A DNA stretch of 64,000 nucleotides from an uncultured Algibacter sp. (GCF_947495925.1 NZ_CANMAU010000002.1:248001-312000), one strand, 5' to 3'; shown: positions 17,682 to 27,768, counted from the first letter of the stretch. Program-made: numbers and translations. Notes: generated from the letters alone by a model not told the origin.

Positions 17682-19142
17682 TTAGTTCCAAATCCACCAT
17701 TCTGCTTTTACTCCAAAGTAGGTTCCCCAAGATTTAGGACCTGTAAATTCTAAATATGGCGAGTATAAGGATTCTTTAGCGTAGTCATTATATTTTGCTA
17801 TGCTACAAACAAACCTGAGGTGAGGGCGCGCCCATACATCTTTTTTTCCTGTTGGCACATAAATAGGGACAATACTTAGTTTTGTAACACTGGCTGTTGG
17901 GTTTGCACCATCTTTTCTTTGAGAATAATGTAATTCTGTTGCTAAATGAAAAATATCTGAAAAATATATTTCGTCACGAGCCCCAATGGTAAAGTCTAGC
18001 TTTCGGTTAAAAACTTCTTTACCAAAATATGTTTCGCCTATATGGTTTGTGTTTGCCGCACCTTTACTTGATGTAATTATAAGGTAAGGGTTTAAGCTGT
18101 TTTTATCTGATAAGTTGAGAACGGTATGGTTTACAATAGCGAGTGAATAAGCTTTTTTAAAACTCAATGTTTCTAAATCTGGTGCGCCATAGGTTAACCA
18201 GGTCCTAGAGAGCCCTCCATCACCACCATTTGCTATTCCAGTGCCATATCTAATGGTAAAATCATTAAAAGAGCCCGATTTCATTTTTTTTAAAGCCTTA
18301 TGCCATCTAGTACCTATGACGAAACCTTTGTCTGATGGAAAATTAACACGTTGTTCAATACTATCAACCTCTACGTCAAAATCACCATCTGGCATATTGT
18401 GGAATTCTCCCATAATGGTAACTTTATTAGAATCATTAATATCAATGTCGTGTTCTAAAATATGTACCATACGTTGCCTTAGCGCAGTACTAGGCGTACC
18501 AGTTTTTATATTTAGGTAAAAATATGGTGGAACGGTAGATGTGGTATCTGTGGAAGAGACAAAGAGTTGCGTGTATCGCGTTTTCTTATATTCAATTCCA
18601 AAACCTTGCCCAGAGTGGTCGTTAAAATAAAAATGATCGGCTATATGAGCGTCAGGTCCACGATATAATCTTGCGCCAATCCAAACATTTAAATCTTTAC
18701 CACCTATATTTCTGGCTTGAACAAACATTTCGGGAATAGCTATAGTTAGTCCCCCTAAACTAGATGTGGAGCTATTAGCGAAGGTAGTCAAGCTATTAGA
18801 GTACATTGAAAAACGCACTTGTGCATTAATTCGTGTTTCATCACCTTCGCTTGGTGTAAAATGGAATGACGGGGCTATTTCTAGGTAATCCTGTTCTTCC
18901 ATCCTTCCGCCAATGCTTCCCATATTATTTAGGTTTAAACGTCTCCCTATAGTTCTGCCATCGTCAAAAGACCAATCTACGCCAACACGTCCATAAGATC
19001 CAATAGAAACATTTTTGTTAGTTACTTCGTCGTAAGCAATCTGCGAATAGGATTGAAAGCATCCGCAGATTAACAAAAATGAAAGAGATTTGAGACACTT
19101 ATCTATTTTAAATAAGGTTTTGATTTTGTATTGGTTTAGCAT
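17682..19142 (-). CDS. LamB-type carbohydrate porin
   Basis: N-terminal GSYGRVGVDW..., WIGARLYRGPDAHIADHFYFN, C-terminal aromatic strand. Confidence 0.75.
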   Translation of the reverse strand: MLNQYKIKTLFKIDKCLKSLSFLLICGCFQSYSQIAYDEVTNKNVSIGSYGRVGVDWSFDDGRTIGRRLNLNNMGSIGGRMEEQDYLEIAPSFHFTPSEGDETRINAQVRFSMYSNSLTTFANSSTSSLGGLTIAIPEMFVQARNIGGKDLNVWIGARLYRGPDAHIADHFYFNDHSGQGFGIEYKKTRYTQLFVSSTDTTSTVPPYFYLNIKTGTPSTALRQRMVHILEHDIDINDSNKVTIMGEFHNMPDGDFDVEVDSIEQRVNFPSDKGFVIGTRWHKALKKMKSGSFNDFTIRYGTGIANGGDGGLSRTWLTYGAPDLETLSFKKAYSLAIVNHTVLNLSDKNSLNPYLIITSSKGAANTNHIGETYFGKEVFNRKLDFTIGARDEIYFSDIFHLATELHYSQRKDGANPTASVTKLSIVPIYVPTGKKDVWARPHLRFVCSIAKYNDYAKESLYSPYLEFTGPKSWGTYFGVKAEWWIWN

Positions 19143-19434
19143 TAAAATAGCTTTTTAATAGATTAAAGTTAGTAAAAAGATTAAGACAAGAAATTAATTT
19201 TATTTATGAGGTATCATGTTAAAAAGGATAAATAGAGTTTAGGTTTTCTTGTTTGTTACTCATTTATAAATGATTAACTTTTTGAGAGATGTGTTTAAGT
19301 CTGTAGAATATTGATTAATAATGATGGAATATACTTTTGGTATTTTGGTATTCTATTAAAATTAACCCTGAAAATTTTAGGGTTCAAAGATTTTTTTGTT
19401 ATTTGAACCCCAGTAATAAATGAATTAAAAATAA

Positions 19435-19522
19435 AGAGAGGTGGCCGAGTGGTCGAAGGCGCACGCCTGGAAAGTGTGTATACCTCAAAAGGGTATCGAG
19501 GGTTCGAATCCCTTCCTCTCTG
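19435..19522 (+). tRNA. tRNA-Ser (anticodon GGA)
   Basis: 88-nt type II tRNA: AGAGAGG/CCTCTCT acceptor, anticodon loop CTGGAAA, long variable arm, GGTTCGAATCC T-loop; no encoded CCA. Confidence 0.96.
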
Positions 19523-19597
19523 CTGTTATTTTTTATAGTTTAATTGCTTTTTTTTTATATCTTTAACACTTTAACTAATAAAATTAAGATCTAGAAC

Positions 19598-20365
19598 ATG
19601 AAAAGATTATTTTCTATCCTTGCCATTACAGGAATGATGGTATTTGGAACTGCTAATGCAACTACAATTGCAAACACGACTACAGCTGTAACTACTGTAG
19701 CAAGTATGACACAAGAAGAAGCGGCTGCTGAAGAACTTGGATTTCATCAAGAATTAAAAAAGAGATTTATTGAAGGGGGTGCCGGATTTATGGGTATTGT
19801 ACTGTTATGTTTAATTCTAGGTTTAGCAATTGCTATAGAAAGAATTATCTTTTTAAACTTATCTACTACAAATACTAAGAAGTTAACACAAGACGTTGAG
19901 GATGCTTTGTCTTCTGGAGGTGTTGAAGCTGCTAAGGAAGTTTGTAGAAACACAAAAGGACCGATTGCTTCTATATACTATCAAGGTTTAGATAGAACAG
20001 ATGAAGGTATTGAAGCAGCAGAAAAAGCTGTTGTTGCTTATGGAGGTGTTCAAATGGGACAGCTAGAGAAAAACGTTTCTTGGATTTCATTATTTATTGC
20101 ATTAGCACCAATGCTTGGTTTCATGGGTACGGTAATAGGTATGATTCAAGCTTTTGATAAGATTGAAGCTGCTGGTGACATGCAACCTTCTCTTGTTGCA
20201 GGTGGTATTAAAGTAGCACTTTTAACAACTGTATTTGGTTTAGTAGTAGCCATTATTCTTCAAATTTTTTACAATTATATTATTGCTAAGATTGATAGTA
20301 TTGTTAACAACATGGAAGATGCTTCTATAACGTTAATGGATCTATTGATTAGAAACAAGAAATAA
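19598..20365 (+). CDS. MotA/TolQ/ExbB proton channel family protein
   Basis: ExbB-like motif APMLGFMGTVIGMIQAF. Confidence 0.93.
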   Translation: MKRLFSILAITGMMVFGTANATTIANTTTAVTTVASMTQEEAAAEELGFHQELKKRFIEGGAGFMGIVLLCLILGLAIAIERIIFLNLSTTNTKKLTQDVEDALSSGGVEAAKEVCRNTKGPIASIYYQGLDRTDEGIEAAEKAVVAYGGVQMGQLEKNVSWISLFIALAPMLGFMGTVIGMIQAFDKIEAAGDMQPSLVAGGIKVALLTTVFGLVVAIILQIFYNYIIAKIDSIVNNMEDASITLMDLLIRNKK

Positions 20366-20385
20366 TAATTTAAAAAATAAAAATT

Positions 20386-20817
20386 ATGGGTTTACATAAA
20401 ATTTTAAAAATAGTAGCTTTCGCGCTCGCCATTCTTGGTGCTATTTTCGCACTGACTATTATGGCTGGTGATGACGATACAGCTCAAAGTATGAGCGGGA
20501 ATATGCTCTATGTAACATATGCTGTGCTAGGTATAGTACTTGCCTTGGTTGTCATATTTGTTATTAAAGGCTTATTTGCTGGGAATATTAAAAAGACATT
20601 GGTAACTGTTGGCGCTTTTGCGGCAATTATCTTTATATCTTATGCTATTTCTTCAGGAACGGATTTAGATTTAACACCTTTTACAGATAAAGGATTAGAT
20701 GTAGATGAAGGAACATCTAAAGTTGTGGGAGCTGGATTATATGCGTTTTACGTATTAGCTATAGTGGCTATAGGTTCAATGTTATTAGGCGGAGTGAAAA
20801 ATATTCTTAATAAATAA
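20386..20817 (+). CDS. Hypothetical membrane protein within ExbB/ExbD operon
   Basis: Four predicted TM segments; position between exbB and exbD. Confidence 0.8.
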   Translation: MGLHKILKIVAFALAILGAIFALTIMAGDDDTAQSMSGNMLYVTYAVLGIVLALVVIFVIKGLFAGNIKKTLVTVGAFAAIIFISYAISSGTDLDLTPFTDKGLDVDEGTSKVVGAGLYAFYVLAIVAIGSMLLGGVKNILNK

Positions 20818-20820
20818 ATT

Positions 20821-21408
20821 ATGGCAAAAAGAGCAGCACCAGAAGTAAATGCAGGCTCCATGGCCGATATCGCTTTCTTACTATTAATATTCTTCTTAGT
20901 AACTACAACTATTGAGACAGATTCTGGTATAAACCGGAAACTTCCTCCTATGGAAGAGTCTGATGAAGATGTTATCATCAAGCAAAAAAATATTTTTACT
21001 GTGTTATTAAATGGTAAAGATCAGTTGCTAGTTGAAGATGAGATCATGGAGTTGAAGGATCTAAGAAAAGCAGCGGTTGAGTTTCTTGATAATGGAGGGG
21101 ATAGATCATGTGATTACTGTAAAGGCAAGAAAGATCCTGCGTCATCTGATAATCCGGATAAAGCCATTATTTCTTTAAAGAACGAACGTGAAACATCTTA
21201 TAAAATGTATATAGCTGTGCAGAACGAATTGGTTGCAGCATATAATGAGTTAAGAGATGATAGAGCACAGGCTTTATATGGGAATTCATTTTCTGATATG
21301 GAAGCGAATTATAAAGATGTGAATTGGCCTGGAAATAAAGAAAAGTTAAAGGAAAAGATTGATCAAATAAAGCTTGATTATCCTCAAAAACTTTCAGAAG
21401 TACAATAA
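20821..21408 (+). CDS. ExbD/TolR family biopolymer transporter (copy 1, CxxC-containing insert)
   Basis: MADIAFLLLIFFLVTTTI; periplasmic insert RSCDYCKGKKD. Confidence 0.9.
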   Translation: MAKRAAPEVNAGSMADIAFLLLIFFLVTTTIETDSGINRKLPPMEESDEDVIIKQKNIFTVLLNGKDQLLVEDEIMELKDLRKAAVEFLDNGGDRSCDYCKGKKDPASSDNPDKAIISLKNERETSYKMYIAVQNELVAAYNELRDDRAQALYGNSFSDMEANYKDVNWPGNKEKLKEKIDQIKLDYPQKLSEVQ

Positions 21409-21429
21409 ATAATTTAACATTATATAAAC

Positions 21430-21906
21430 ATGTCTAAATTTAAAAAGAAAAAAAGTGGCGATATGCCCGCTGTTAATACAGCATCTTTACCAGATATCGT
21501 ATTTATGTTATTATTCTTTTTTATGGTGGCTACGGTAATGAGGCAAAACACATTAAAAATTGATAATAATTTGCCTTTTGCAGATCAGGTTGAGAAGTTA
21601 GATAAAAAGGATTTGGTTATGTATATTTATGCAGGTAAACCAAGTGCTAATTATAAAAGTTTTGGTACTGAAGCCAGAATTCAACTTAATGATGACTTTG
21701 CTGGCGTTAGAGATATAGCAGCTTTTATTGCAGCAGAGCGTGCTTCGAAAAGAGAAGAATTAATTCCGTTTTTAACTACCGCCTTAAAAGTAGATAGTGA
21801 GGCAAATATGGGATTAATAGGAGATATTAAACAGGAACTGCGTAAAGTTAATGCACTTAAAATCAATTATACTACTAAAAAGGGTAGTGTATTTGGAAGA
21901 GATTAA
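21430..21906 (+). CDS. ExbD/TolR family biopolymer transporter (copy 2)
   Basis: LPDIVFMLLFFFMVATVM. Confidence 0.9.
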   Translation: MSKFKKKKSGDMPAVNTASLPDIVFMLLFFFMVATVMRQNTLKIDNNLPFADQVEKLDKKDLVMYIYAGKPSANYKSFGTEARIQLNDDFAGVRDIAAFIAAERASKREELIPFLTTALKVDSEANMGLIGDIKQELRKVNALKINYTTKKGSVFGRD

Positions 21907-21930
21907 TATTTACTTTCTTAATTTTATAGA

Positions 21931-21968
21931 TAAGGCGTTTTGATTATTCAAAACGCCTTATTATTTTT
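21931..21968 (+). terminator. Rho-independent terminator after exbD copy 2
   Basis: TAAGGCGTTTTG-N6-CAAAACGCCTTA followed by TTATTTTTTA. Confidence 0.85.
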
Positions 21969-22029
21969 TATAAATTTAGTTATACATTTATGGTTTAGTA
22001 GTTATGGCTAAACTATATTATTCTATTTA

Positions 22030-22722
22030 ATGAGATATTTGTTTTTTATTGGATGTTTTTTGTTTTGCTTACCATTATGCTTCGCACAGGAGGTGGAGGA
22101 AAAGCAAGTGGATTCACTTTATAGGGAAGATCAATTCTATCTAGGTATCACTTATAATCTGCTTGGTAAAAAACCCATAGGAGTTACACAGAACGGATTC
22201 TCTTTTGGTGTGCATTTGGGGTTTATAAGAGATATGCCAATAAACAAGGCTCGAAATAAAGCATTTGGCATAGGCCTAGGCTATTCATCAAATGGTTATA
22301 ATCAGAACATATTAATGAGTAGAGATGATAATGGCAAATTTGTTTATACCTTATTAGAAGATTCAAGGAGCTATTCCAAGAATAAGATTAATACTCATGT
22401 TATAGAGGTTCCTGTTCAGTTTAGGTGGCGAACATCTACACCTTCCGATTATGGTTTCTGGCGAATCTATGCTGGATTTAAGGTAGGTTATGTCGTATCA
22501 CATGTCTCCAAGTATAAAGGTGAGTTGGGTGATATTAAGCATTACGGAAATGATGATTTTAACGATTTTCAATACGGATTAACACTTAGTGCTGGTTATA
22601 GCACATGGAACTTATATGTATATTATGGACTAAATTCTATTTTATCAGGCAATGCTACGCTTAATAATAGCCCTATTGATATGAATGCGATCAAATTAGG
22701 ACTCATGTTTTATATGTTATAG
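22030..22722 (+). CDS. PorT-like outer membrane beta-barrel protein
   Basis: Signal peptide, beta-barrel repeats, LGLGYSSNGYNQN-type core; position after ExbD pair. Confidence 0.7.
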   Translation: MRYLFFIGCFLFCLPLCFAQEVEEKQVDSLYREDQFYLGITYNLLGKKPIGVTQNGFSFGVHLGFIRDMPINKARNKAFGIGLGYSSNGYNQNILMSRDDNGKFVYTLLEDSRSYSKNKINTHVIEVPVQFRWRTSTPSDYGFWRIYAGFKVGYVVSHVSKYKGELGDIKHYGNDDFNDFQYGLTLSAGYSTWNLYVYYGLNSILSGNATLNNSPIDMNAIKLGLMFYML

Positions 22723-23322
22723 CCAATAAGGAATGAGAATTAGTTGAGGAATAATACCTATAAACAATCCAATGGCAAGCTCTTTTGAGTCATGAGCTTT
22801 AACATGTAATCTTGAGGTCGCGACGGCACCTAAGACTAATGCCATTAACGCTAGTGTACCACTTAAGTTAATACTAAAGTGAATACTCAAAGCAATAAAG
22901 AACATAAATACTCCGGAGACTCCCATCATATGTATGCTAGCTTTAAACTTTAAAATAGCTAGTATTAAGCATGTCATTGTTGAAAGAAGAATACCCATAT
23001 AGAAAAAATACAATTCTATGGCTTGAGTAGGCGTAAGTATACGTTGAGTAACTACGAGTGTAACTAAACAACTTAGAATAAGCGGATATATGCGTTCTTT
23101 GGTTGAATTTAAGTGAATGGAGTTCACTTTTCCTAAAATTTTCAAAAGAAAATATAATAGAATGGGAAGTAGAATAGTGAGAATGAAAAGCACTATAACT
23201 TTAGCTTGAATAACTTCTGGTGCAATATAACGAGGTGATTTAGAAAAGTAGAAAATCACACCCAATAATGGCATAATAATAGGGTGAAAAATATAAGAGA
23301 TACTCTTTAATAATCTATCCAT
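22717..23322 (-). CDS. PAP2-like integral membrane protein
   Basis: Six or more TMs; C-terminal SIHMMGVSG...GAVATSRLHVKAH resembles PAP2 signature. Confidence 0.65.
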   Translation of the reverse strand: MDRLLKSISYIFHPIIMPLLGVIFYFSKSPRYIAPEVIQAKVIVLFILTILLPILLYFLLKILGKVNSIHLNSTKERIYPLILSCLVTLVVTQRILTPTQAIELYFFYMGILLSTMTCLILAILKFKASIHMMGVSGVFMFFIALSIHFSINLSGTLALMALVLGAVATSRLHVKAHDSKELAIGLFIGIIPQLILIPYWL

Positions 23323-24782
23323 TATATTTTTTTACGTAAACGAGCTACTGGTATATCAAGTTGTTCTCTATATTTGGCCACTGTACGTCTTGCTATTGGG
23401 TAGCCCTTTTCTTTTAAAATAGAAGCAAGAGTTTCGTCTGTTAACGGCTTTTTCTTATCTTCTTCTTCAACAACGGTTTCTAAAATCTTTTTAATCTCTC
23501 TAGTTGAAACGTCTTCACCCTGATCATTTTTCATGGACTCTGAAAAGAATTCCTTTATCAATTTGGTGCCGTATGGCGTATCAACATATTTACTATTTGC
23601 AACTCTGGAAACTGTTGAAACGTCCATATTTATTTCATCCGCAATATCTTTAAGAATCATAGGTTTTAAGTTACGCTCATCGCCTGAAAGGAAATATTCT
23701 TTCTGATAATGCATAATAGCACTCATAGTTACAAATAAAGTCTGTTGGCGTTGTTTAATAGCCTCAATAAACCATTTTGCAGCGTCCAACTTTTGCTTAA
23801 TAAAAATTACAGCATCTTTTTGAGATTTAGACTTATCTTTCGAATCTTTATAGCCTTTTAGCATATTGTTGTACTCCCTTGAAACGTGAAGGGCAGGCGC
23901 ATTTCTTCCATTTAGGGTTAATTCTAATTCACCATCTACAATTTTAATTGCAAAGTCGGGAACAACATGTTCTGCGATTCTATTATTTCCAGCATAAGAG
24001 CCTCCAGGTTTTGGATTAAGATGCTCAATCTCTGAAATGGCATCTTTTAATTGTTCTTCTGAAATATCAAATTTTTGAAGGAGCTTTTTGTAGTGTTTTT
24101 TTGTGAATTGATCAAAGGCTTTATCGATTATGGTAATGGCCAATTCGGTATCTTGAGTTTTTTGTTTTCTATGTAATTGAATACTCAAACATTCCTGTAA
24201 ATTTCTTGCTCCAACACCAGCAGGGTCTAATTGATGAACAATTTTCAAAACTTTTTTTATATGATCTTCAGTAGTGTATACGTTTTGAGTGAATGCCAGA
24301 TCATCCATAATATCACAAATCTCTCTTCTTATATACCCACTTTCATCAACGCTCCCAACCAAAAATTCAGCTATATCACGTTCTTCGTCTGATAATCTAT
24401 AAGTATTTAATTGATTAATTAAATGCTGTGTAAACGATGTTCCTGCCGCATATGGCATACTTTTCTCATCGTCATCAGCACTGTAATTATTAGTATGCGT
24501 CCTATAGTCAGGAATTTCATCATCGCTTAAATATTCATCAACATTAATGTCATCGGCTTCAATAGATTCGTTGTCATTTAAATCATCATTTGTATTATCA
24601 AAATCTGCATCTAAGTCATTTTGATTATCTTCTTTACCGCCTTCTAAAGCAGGGTTTTCTTCCAACTCTTGTTTTAAACGTTGCTCAAAAGCTTGTGTTG
24701 GCAGTTGTATCAATTTCATCAATTGAATTTGCTGCGGAGACAGTTTTTGAGATAATTTAAATTGTAAATGTTGTTTAAGCAT
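23322..24782 (-). CDS. rpoN: RNA polymerase sigma-54 factor
   Basis: N-terminal LSPQQIQLMKLIQLP, DLDPAGVGARNLQECL-type core domain, RpoN box ARRTVAKYREQ. Confidence 0.97.
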   Translation of the reverse strand: MLKQHLQFKLSQKLSPQQIQLMKLIQLPTQAFEQRLKQELEENPALEGGKEDNQNDLDADFDNTNDDLNDNESIEADDINVDEYLSDDEIPDYRTHTNNYSADDDEKSMPYAAGTSFTQHLINQLNTYRLSDEERDIAEFLVGSVDESGYIRREICDIMDDLAFTQNVYTTEDHIKKVLKIVHQLDPAGVGARNLQECLSIQLHRKQKTQDTELAITIIDKAFDQFTKKHYKKLLQKFDISEEQLKDAISEIEHLNPKPGGSYAGNNRIAEHVVPDFAIKIVDGELELTLNGRNAPALHVSREYNNMLKGYKDSKDKSKSQKDAVIFIKQKLDAAKWFIEAIKQRQQTLFVTMSAIMHYQKEYFLSGDERNLKPMILKDIADEINMDVSTVSRVANSKYVDTPYGTKLIKEFFSESMKNDQGEDVSTREIKKILETVVEEEDKKKPLTDETLASILKEKGYPIARRTVAKYREQLDIPVARLRKKI

Positions 24783-24867
24783 ATTAATCTTGTTGCTACA
24801 TCAAAAATAAATAAATTACCTTAATAAGCAGATGTGTTTGAATCCTTTTATTGAATATTACTAAAGA

Positions 24868-25521
24868 CTAATATATGATTTTAGTATAATTAAAGTATAG
24901 ATAAATTTTACCGGTTTTAGGTTCATCAGATTTATAGGTATCCTTATCAATTTGGGCATCTTTACCCATATATTTTAAAGGTATTCTGACCCGCTCAATT
25001 TCAAATTGAACTTCAATGTCTGAAGGCAATAGGTCTTTACCGTCATTGTAGTTCATTACCACAACATAACTTCCATCCTTCTTCGTGTTTACCTCATATT
25101 CTATGATGCGATTTGTTGATGTGTCAATCAGCACAGTAGCTATTGAAAAATCAGTTTTTTTATTGGTCGGGATAATATTTAAAGCTTTGTAGGGTTTGTT
25201 ATTTCTTATTTCCGAACCTCTGTCTACAGTAATAAATGGGTTTTTAAATAAATGGTATAATGAAACATCTAAGCCCTTTTTTGGTACTAAAACAAAGTCT
25301 TCTGAAAACACTTTAGTTTCTTCATTTTTAGCATATTCAATTCGAGCATGTTTTACGGGGATATTTACAAAACTAATATCGACCTCAAGTTTAACATGAG
25401 CAGAAAAACTCTCAATGGTATCCATACGCTGCTGAATCTTCAAAATATCTTTATCTATATTTTGAGCATTTAAAAAACAAATTCCATAGAAATAGAAGCA
25501 TATTAATAATCTAATTGTCAT
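24868..25521 (-). CDS. Secreted/periplasmic hypothetical protein, possible LolA-like fold
   Basis: Signal peptide, beta-rich LolA/outer-membrane-lipoprotein-sorting-like pattern; overlaps downstream end of ABC permease gene. Confidence 0.55.
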   Translation of the reverse strand: MTIRLLICFYFYGICFLNAQNIDKDILKIQQRMDTIESFSAHVKLEVDISFVNIPVKHARIEYAKNEETKVFSEDFVLVPKKGLDVSLYHLFKNPFITVDRGSEIRNNKPYKALNIIPTNKKTDFSIATVLIDTSTNRIIEYEVNTKKDGSYVVVMNYNDGKDLLPSDIEVQFEIERVRIPLKYMGKDAQIDKDTYKSDEPKTGKIYLYFNYTKIIY

Positions 25522-26351
25522 TTGCCAACATCTTTTTTAGTGAAAATTATTATACCGATAATTACTGTTAAAATAATATATAAGCTAAGTATGAAGGTGT
25601 TTACATATATTTTGTTCCATGGTATGCTAAAATGAAAAAAATACTGCCAAGTGTCGTTAAGTTTCACATATAACCAATTGTCTAGGAAATAGTTCTTAAA
25701 ATTCACTTTTATCAATAGGTTGGAAACTATTAAAAAAAAGGCTCCTGTAATCCATGTTTTAGTTGATTCTTCTAAAATGATGGCTAAGGTTAAACTCACT
25801 ACCGAAAAGAAAATCATAGAAATTGCGCCAAAAGAGAATGCCCATAGAATGCGTTTAAAGGCATCTGAAGATTCAAAAAAGTTAAGGCCATCTAAGTATA
25901 CTATAAGGTCACCATAGCCAAAAAAGGAGTAGGCCAATATAAAGGTTGTTAAAGCTAAAAACAGCACAATTAAAAAGGTAAACACAATGGCAACAATATA
26001 TTTACTTAAAATGAATTTCCATTTAGAAACAGGCTGTAGCATAACGCTTAGCAATGTTTTATCCTTATATTCTGAAGTTAAATTCCCTGAAATAAGAACA
26101 ATTAAGATTAAAGGTAAGTGAAACCATAAAGTGTTTAATATTAGGTAGCTAAGTAGATTTCCGTTTAATAAATTACCTTCAAAATGAAAAGATTGTTTTA
26201 AATTATCTAAAACCATATCTAAAATACCTTGACCTTGAGAGTAGGCACTAAAAAGAATAATAATTTCAATCAAGAAAATCGCTCCTAGCGCATAATAAGT
26301 TTTTCCTTGTTTGAAGAGTTTGTATACTTCAGCTAAGATTAAATTTTTCAT
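25518..26351 (-). CDS. ABC-2 type transporter permease
   Basis: Six TMs, position next to ATPase. Confidence 0.85.
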   Translation of the reverse strand: MKNLILAEVYKLFKQGKTYYALGAIFLIEIIILFSAYSQGQGILDMVLDNLKQSFHFEGNLLNGNLLSYLILNTLWFHLPLILIVLISGNLTSEYKDKTLLSVMLQPVSKWKFILSKYIVAIVFTFLIVLFLALTTFILAYSFFGYGDLIVYLDGLNFFESSDAFKRILWAFSFGAISMIFFSVVSLTLAIILEESTKTWITGAFFLIVSNLLIKVNFKNYFLDNWLYVKLNDTWQYFFHFSIPWNKIYVNTFILSLYIILTVIIGIIIFTKKDVGK

Positions 26352-26356
26352 AGCGA

Positions 26357-27205
26357 TTAACTTTCAAACAATTTATTCATATCAACTTCTGGAGTACAAG
26401 AGGTAATATTTATATTTTCTTCCTGAAGTTTATATAATAGTTCAGAAACATCTTCAAAAGGCACATCAACTGTTGCTATATTATTGCTAATAGAAGAATT
26501 GTAATTTTTTAATATTAATGACGAAGAAATATTTTCGGCCGAAATATTATAGGCTATGGTGCTTTGGTTAATAATATCTTTTGTGGCTCCGGTTTTAATA
26601 ATTTCCCCGTTTTTTATCACCGTTAATCCCGTACATATTTTGTTTAACTCCCCTAAGATATGAGAGGAGATTAGAACACTCAATTTTTGCTCTTCAGCAA
26701 GTGTTTTTATCAAGGCGTTTAATGATGAAATACCCATTGGGTCAAGCCCTGAAAATGGCTCGTCTAAAATTAGGCATTCTGGATTATTAAGTAGCGCTAT
26801 GGCAATACCTAACCGCTGCTTCATACCCATTGAGTAATTCTTAACAGGATCCTTGCGTTTTGTAGGCAGTCCAACTTTTTTTAGACTATTAATTACAAAT
26901 TCGTTAGTAATTTTTAAGCCTTGAATTCCACCAAAAACTTTTATGTTTTCATAAGCATTCAGATATTCGTATAAAGCAGGTTTTTCTATAATGCCACCAA
27001 TAGGTTTTGTTTTTTTTGAATTGATTGATACCGTTCCTGTATCTGGTTTCAATACGCCTAAAAGAATTTTAAAAAGTGTAGACTTTCCAGAACCATTGGC
27101 TCCAACTATACCAATTATTTCTCCTTTTTTACATGAAATAGAGACGTTGTTTAAAGCCTTTAGTGATTTATAGGATTTAGATAGGTTATGACCAGATAGT
27201 ATCAT
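26357..27205 (-). CDS. ABC transporter ATP-binding protein
   Basis: Walker A GANGSGKSTL, signature YSMGMKQRLGIA, Walker B ECLILDEPFSGLDP. Confidence 0.96.
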   Translation of the reverse strand: MILSGHNLSKSYKSLKALNNVSISCKKGEIIGIVGANGSGKSTLFKILLGVLKPDTGTVSINSKKTKPIGGIIEKPALYEYLNAYENIKVFGGIQGLKITNEFVINSLKKVGLPTKRKDPVKNYSMGMKQRLGIAIALLNNPECLILDEPFSGLDPMGISSLNALIKTLAEEQKLSVLISSHILGELNKICTGLTVIKNGEIIKTGATKDIINQSTIAYNISAENISSSLILKNYNSSISNNIATVDVPFEDVSELLYKLQEENINITSCTPEVDMNKLFES

Positions 27206-27768
27206 AAACTTAACTGCAATTGAATTTTTCTGAAATCAAATTTGGGTTCATAACTTTTTTCAAGAAAAGAACGTTTCCAGAAGTATTTTTTAAATAAGAA
27301 AAGGGGGTCTTTAATCATAAAATAAGGGACATAATGATACCACCTGATACCTTTTGAGTAGTAATAATCCTTTACTAGATGTTCAATGCCTAATTCTTGA
27401 GCGGCGATTAAAGCTGCAATGCGCTGGCATTTCGAGCCTATATATAAATTTGAGATTCTTTTAGTAAAACCATAGATATAAAATTGGTCTTTTGCTCTTT
27501 TATAATTTTGATATCGAGACCATCCGTCCATAATAACAAGAAAAATATGTACAAACGAAAACAGGAAACAAGCAAACCAAAAAATAATAACCCAAGTTGA
27601 AGATTCAAAATAGGCAGCTTTAAGTTTTATCCAATAAAACCATGATTCTAAAACAAATAGAAAAAGGGAATAATAGAGGAGTCGCCCGACTTTTAAATAG
27701 GACCAAAAAGCAGGAGGCTGATCTGGTAATTCTTTTATCTTAAGGTCAAAAGGTAATGCAGTCTTCAA
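27202..27768 (-). CDS. Conserved hypothetical membrane protein
   Basis: Overlaps the ATPase start by 4 nt; two TMs. Confidence 0.75.
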   Translation of the reverse strand: MKTALPFDLKIKELPDQPPAFWSYLKVGRLLYYSLFLFVLESWFYWIKLKAAYFESSTWVIIFWFACFLFSFVHIFLVIMDGWSRYQNYKRAKDQFYIYGFTKRISNLYIGSKCQRIAALIAAQELGIEHLVKDYYYSKGIRWYHYVPYFMIKDPLFLFKKYFWKRSFLEKSYEPKFDFRKIQLQLSL

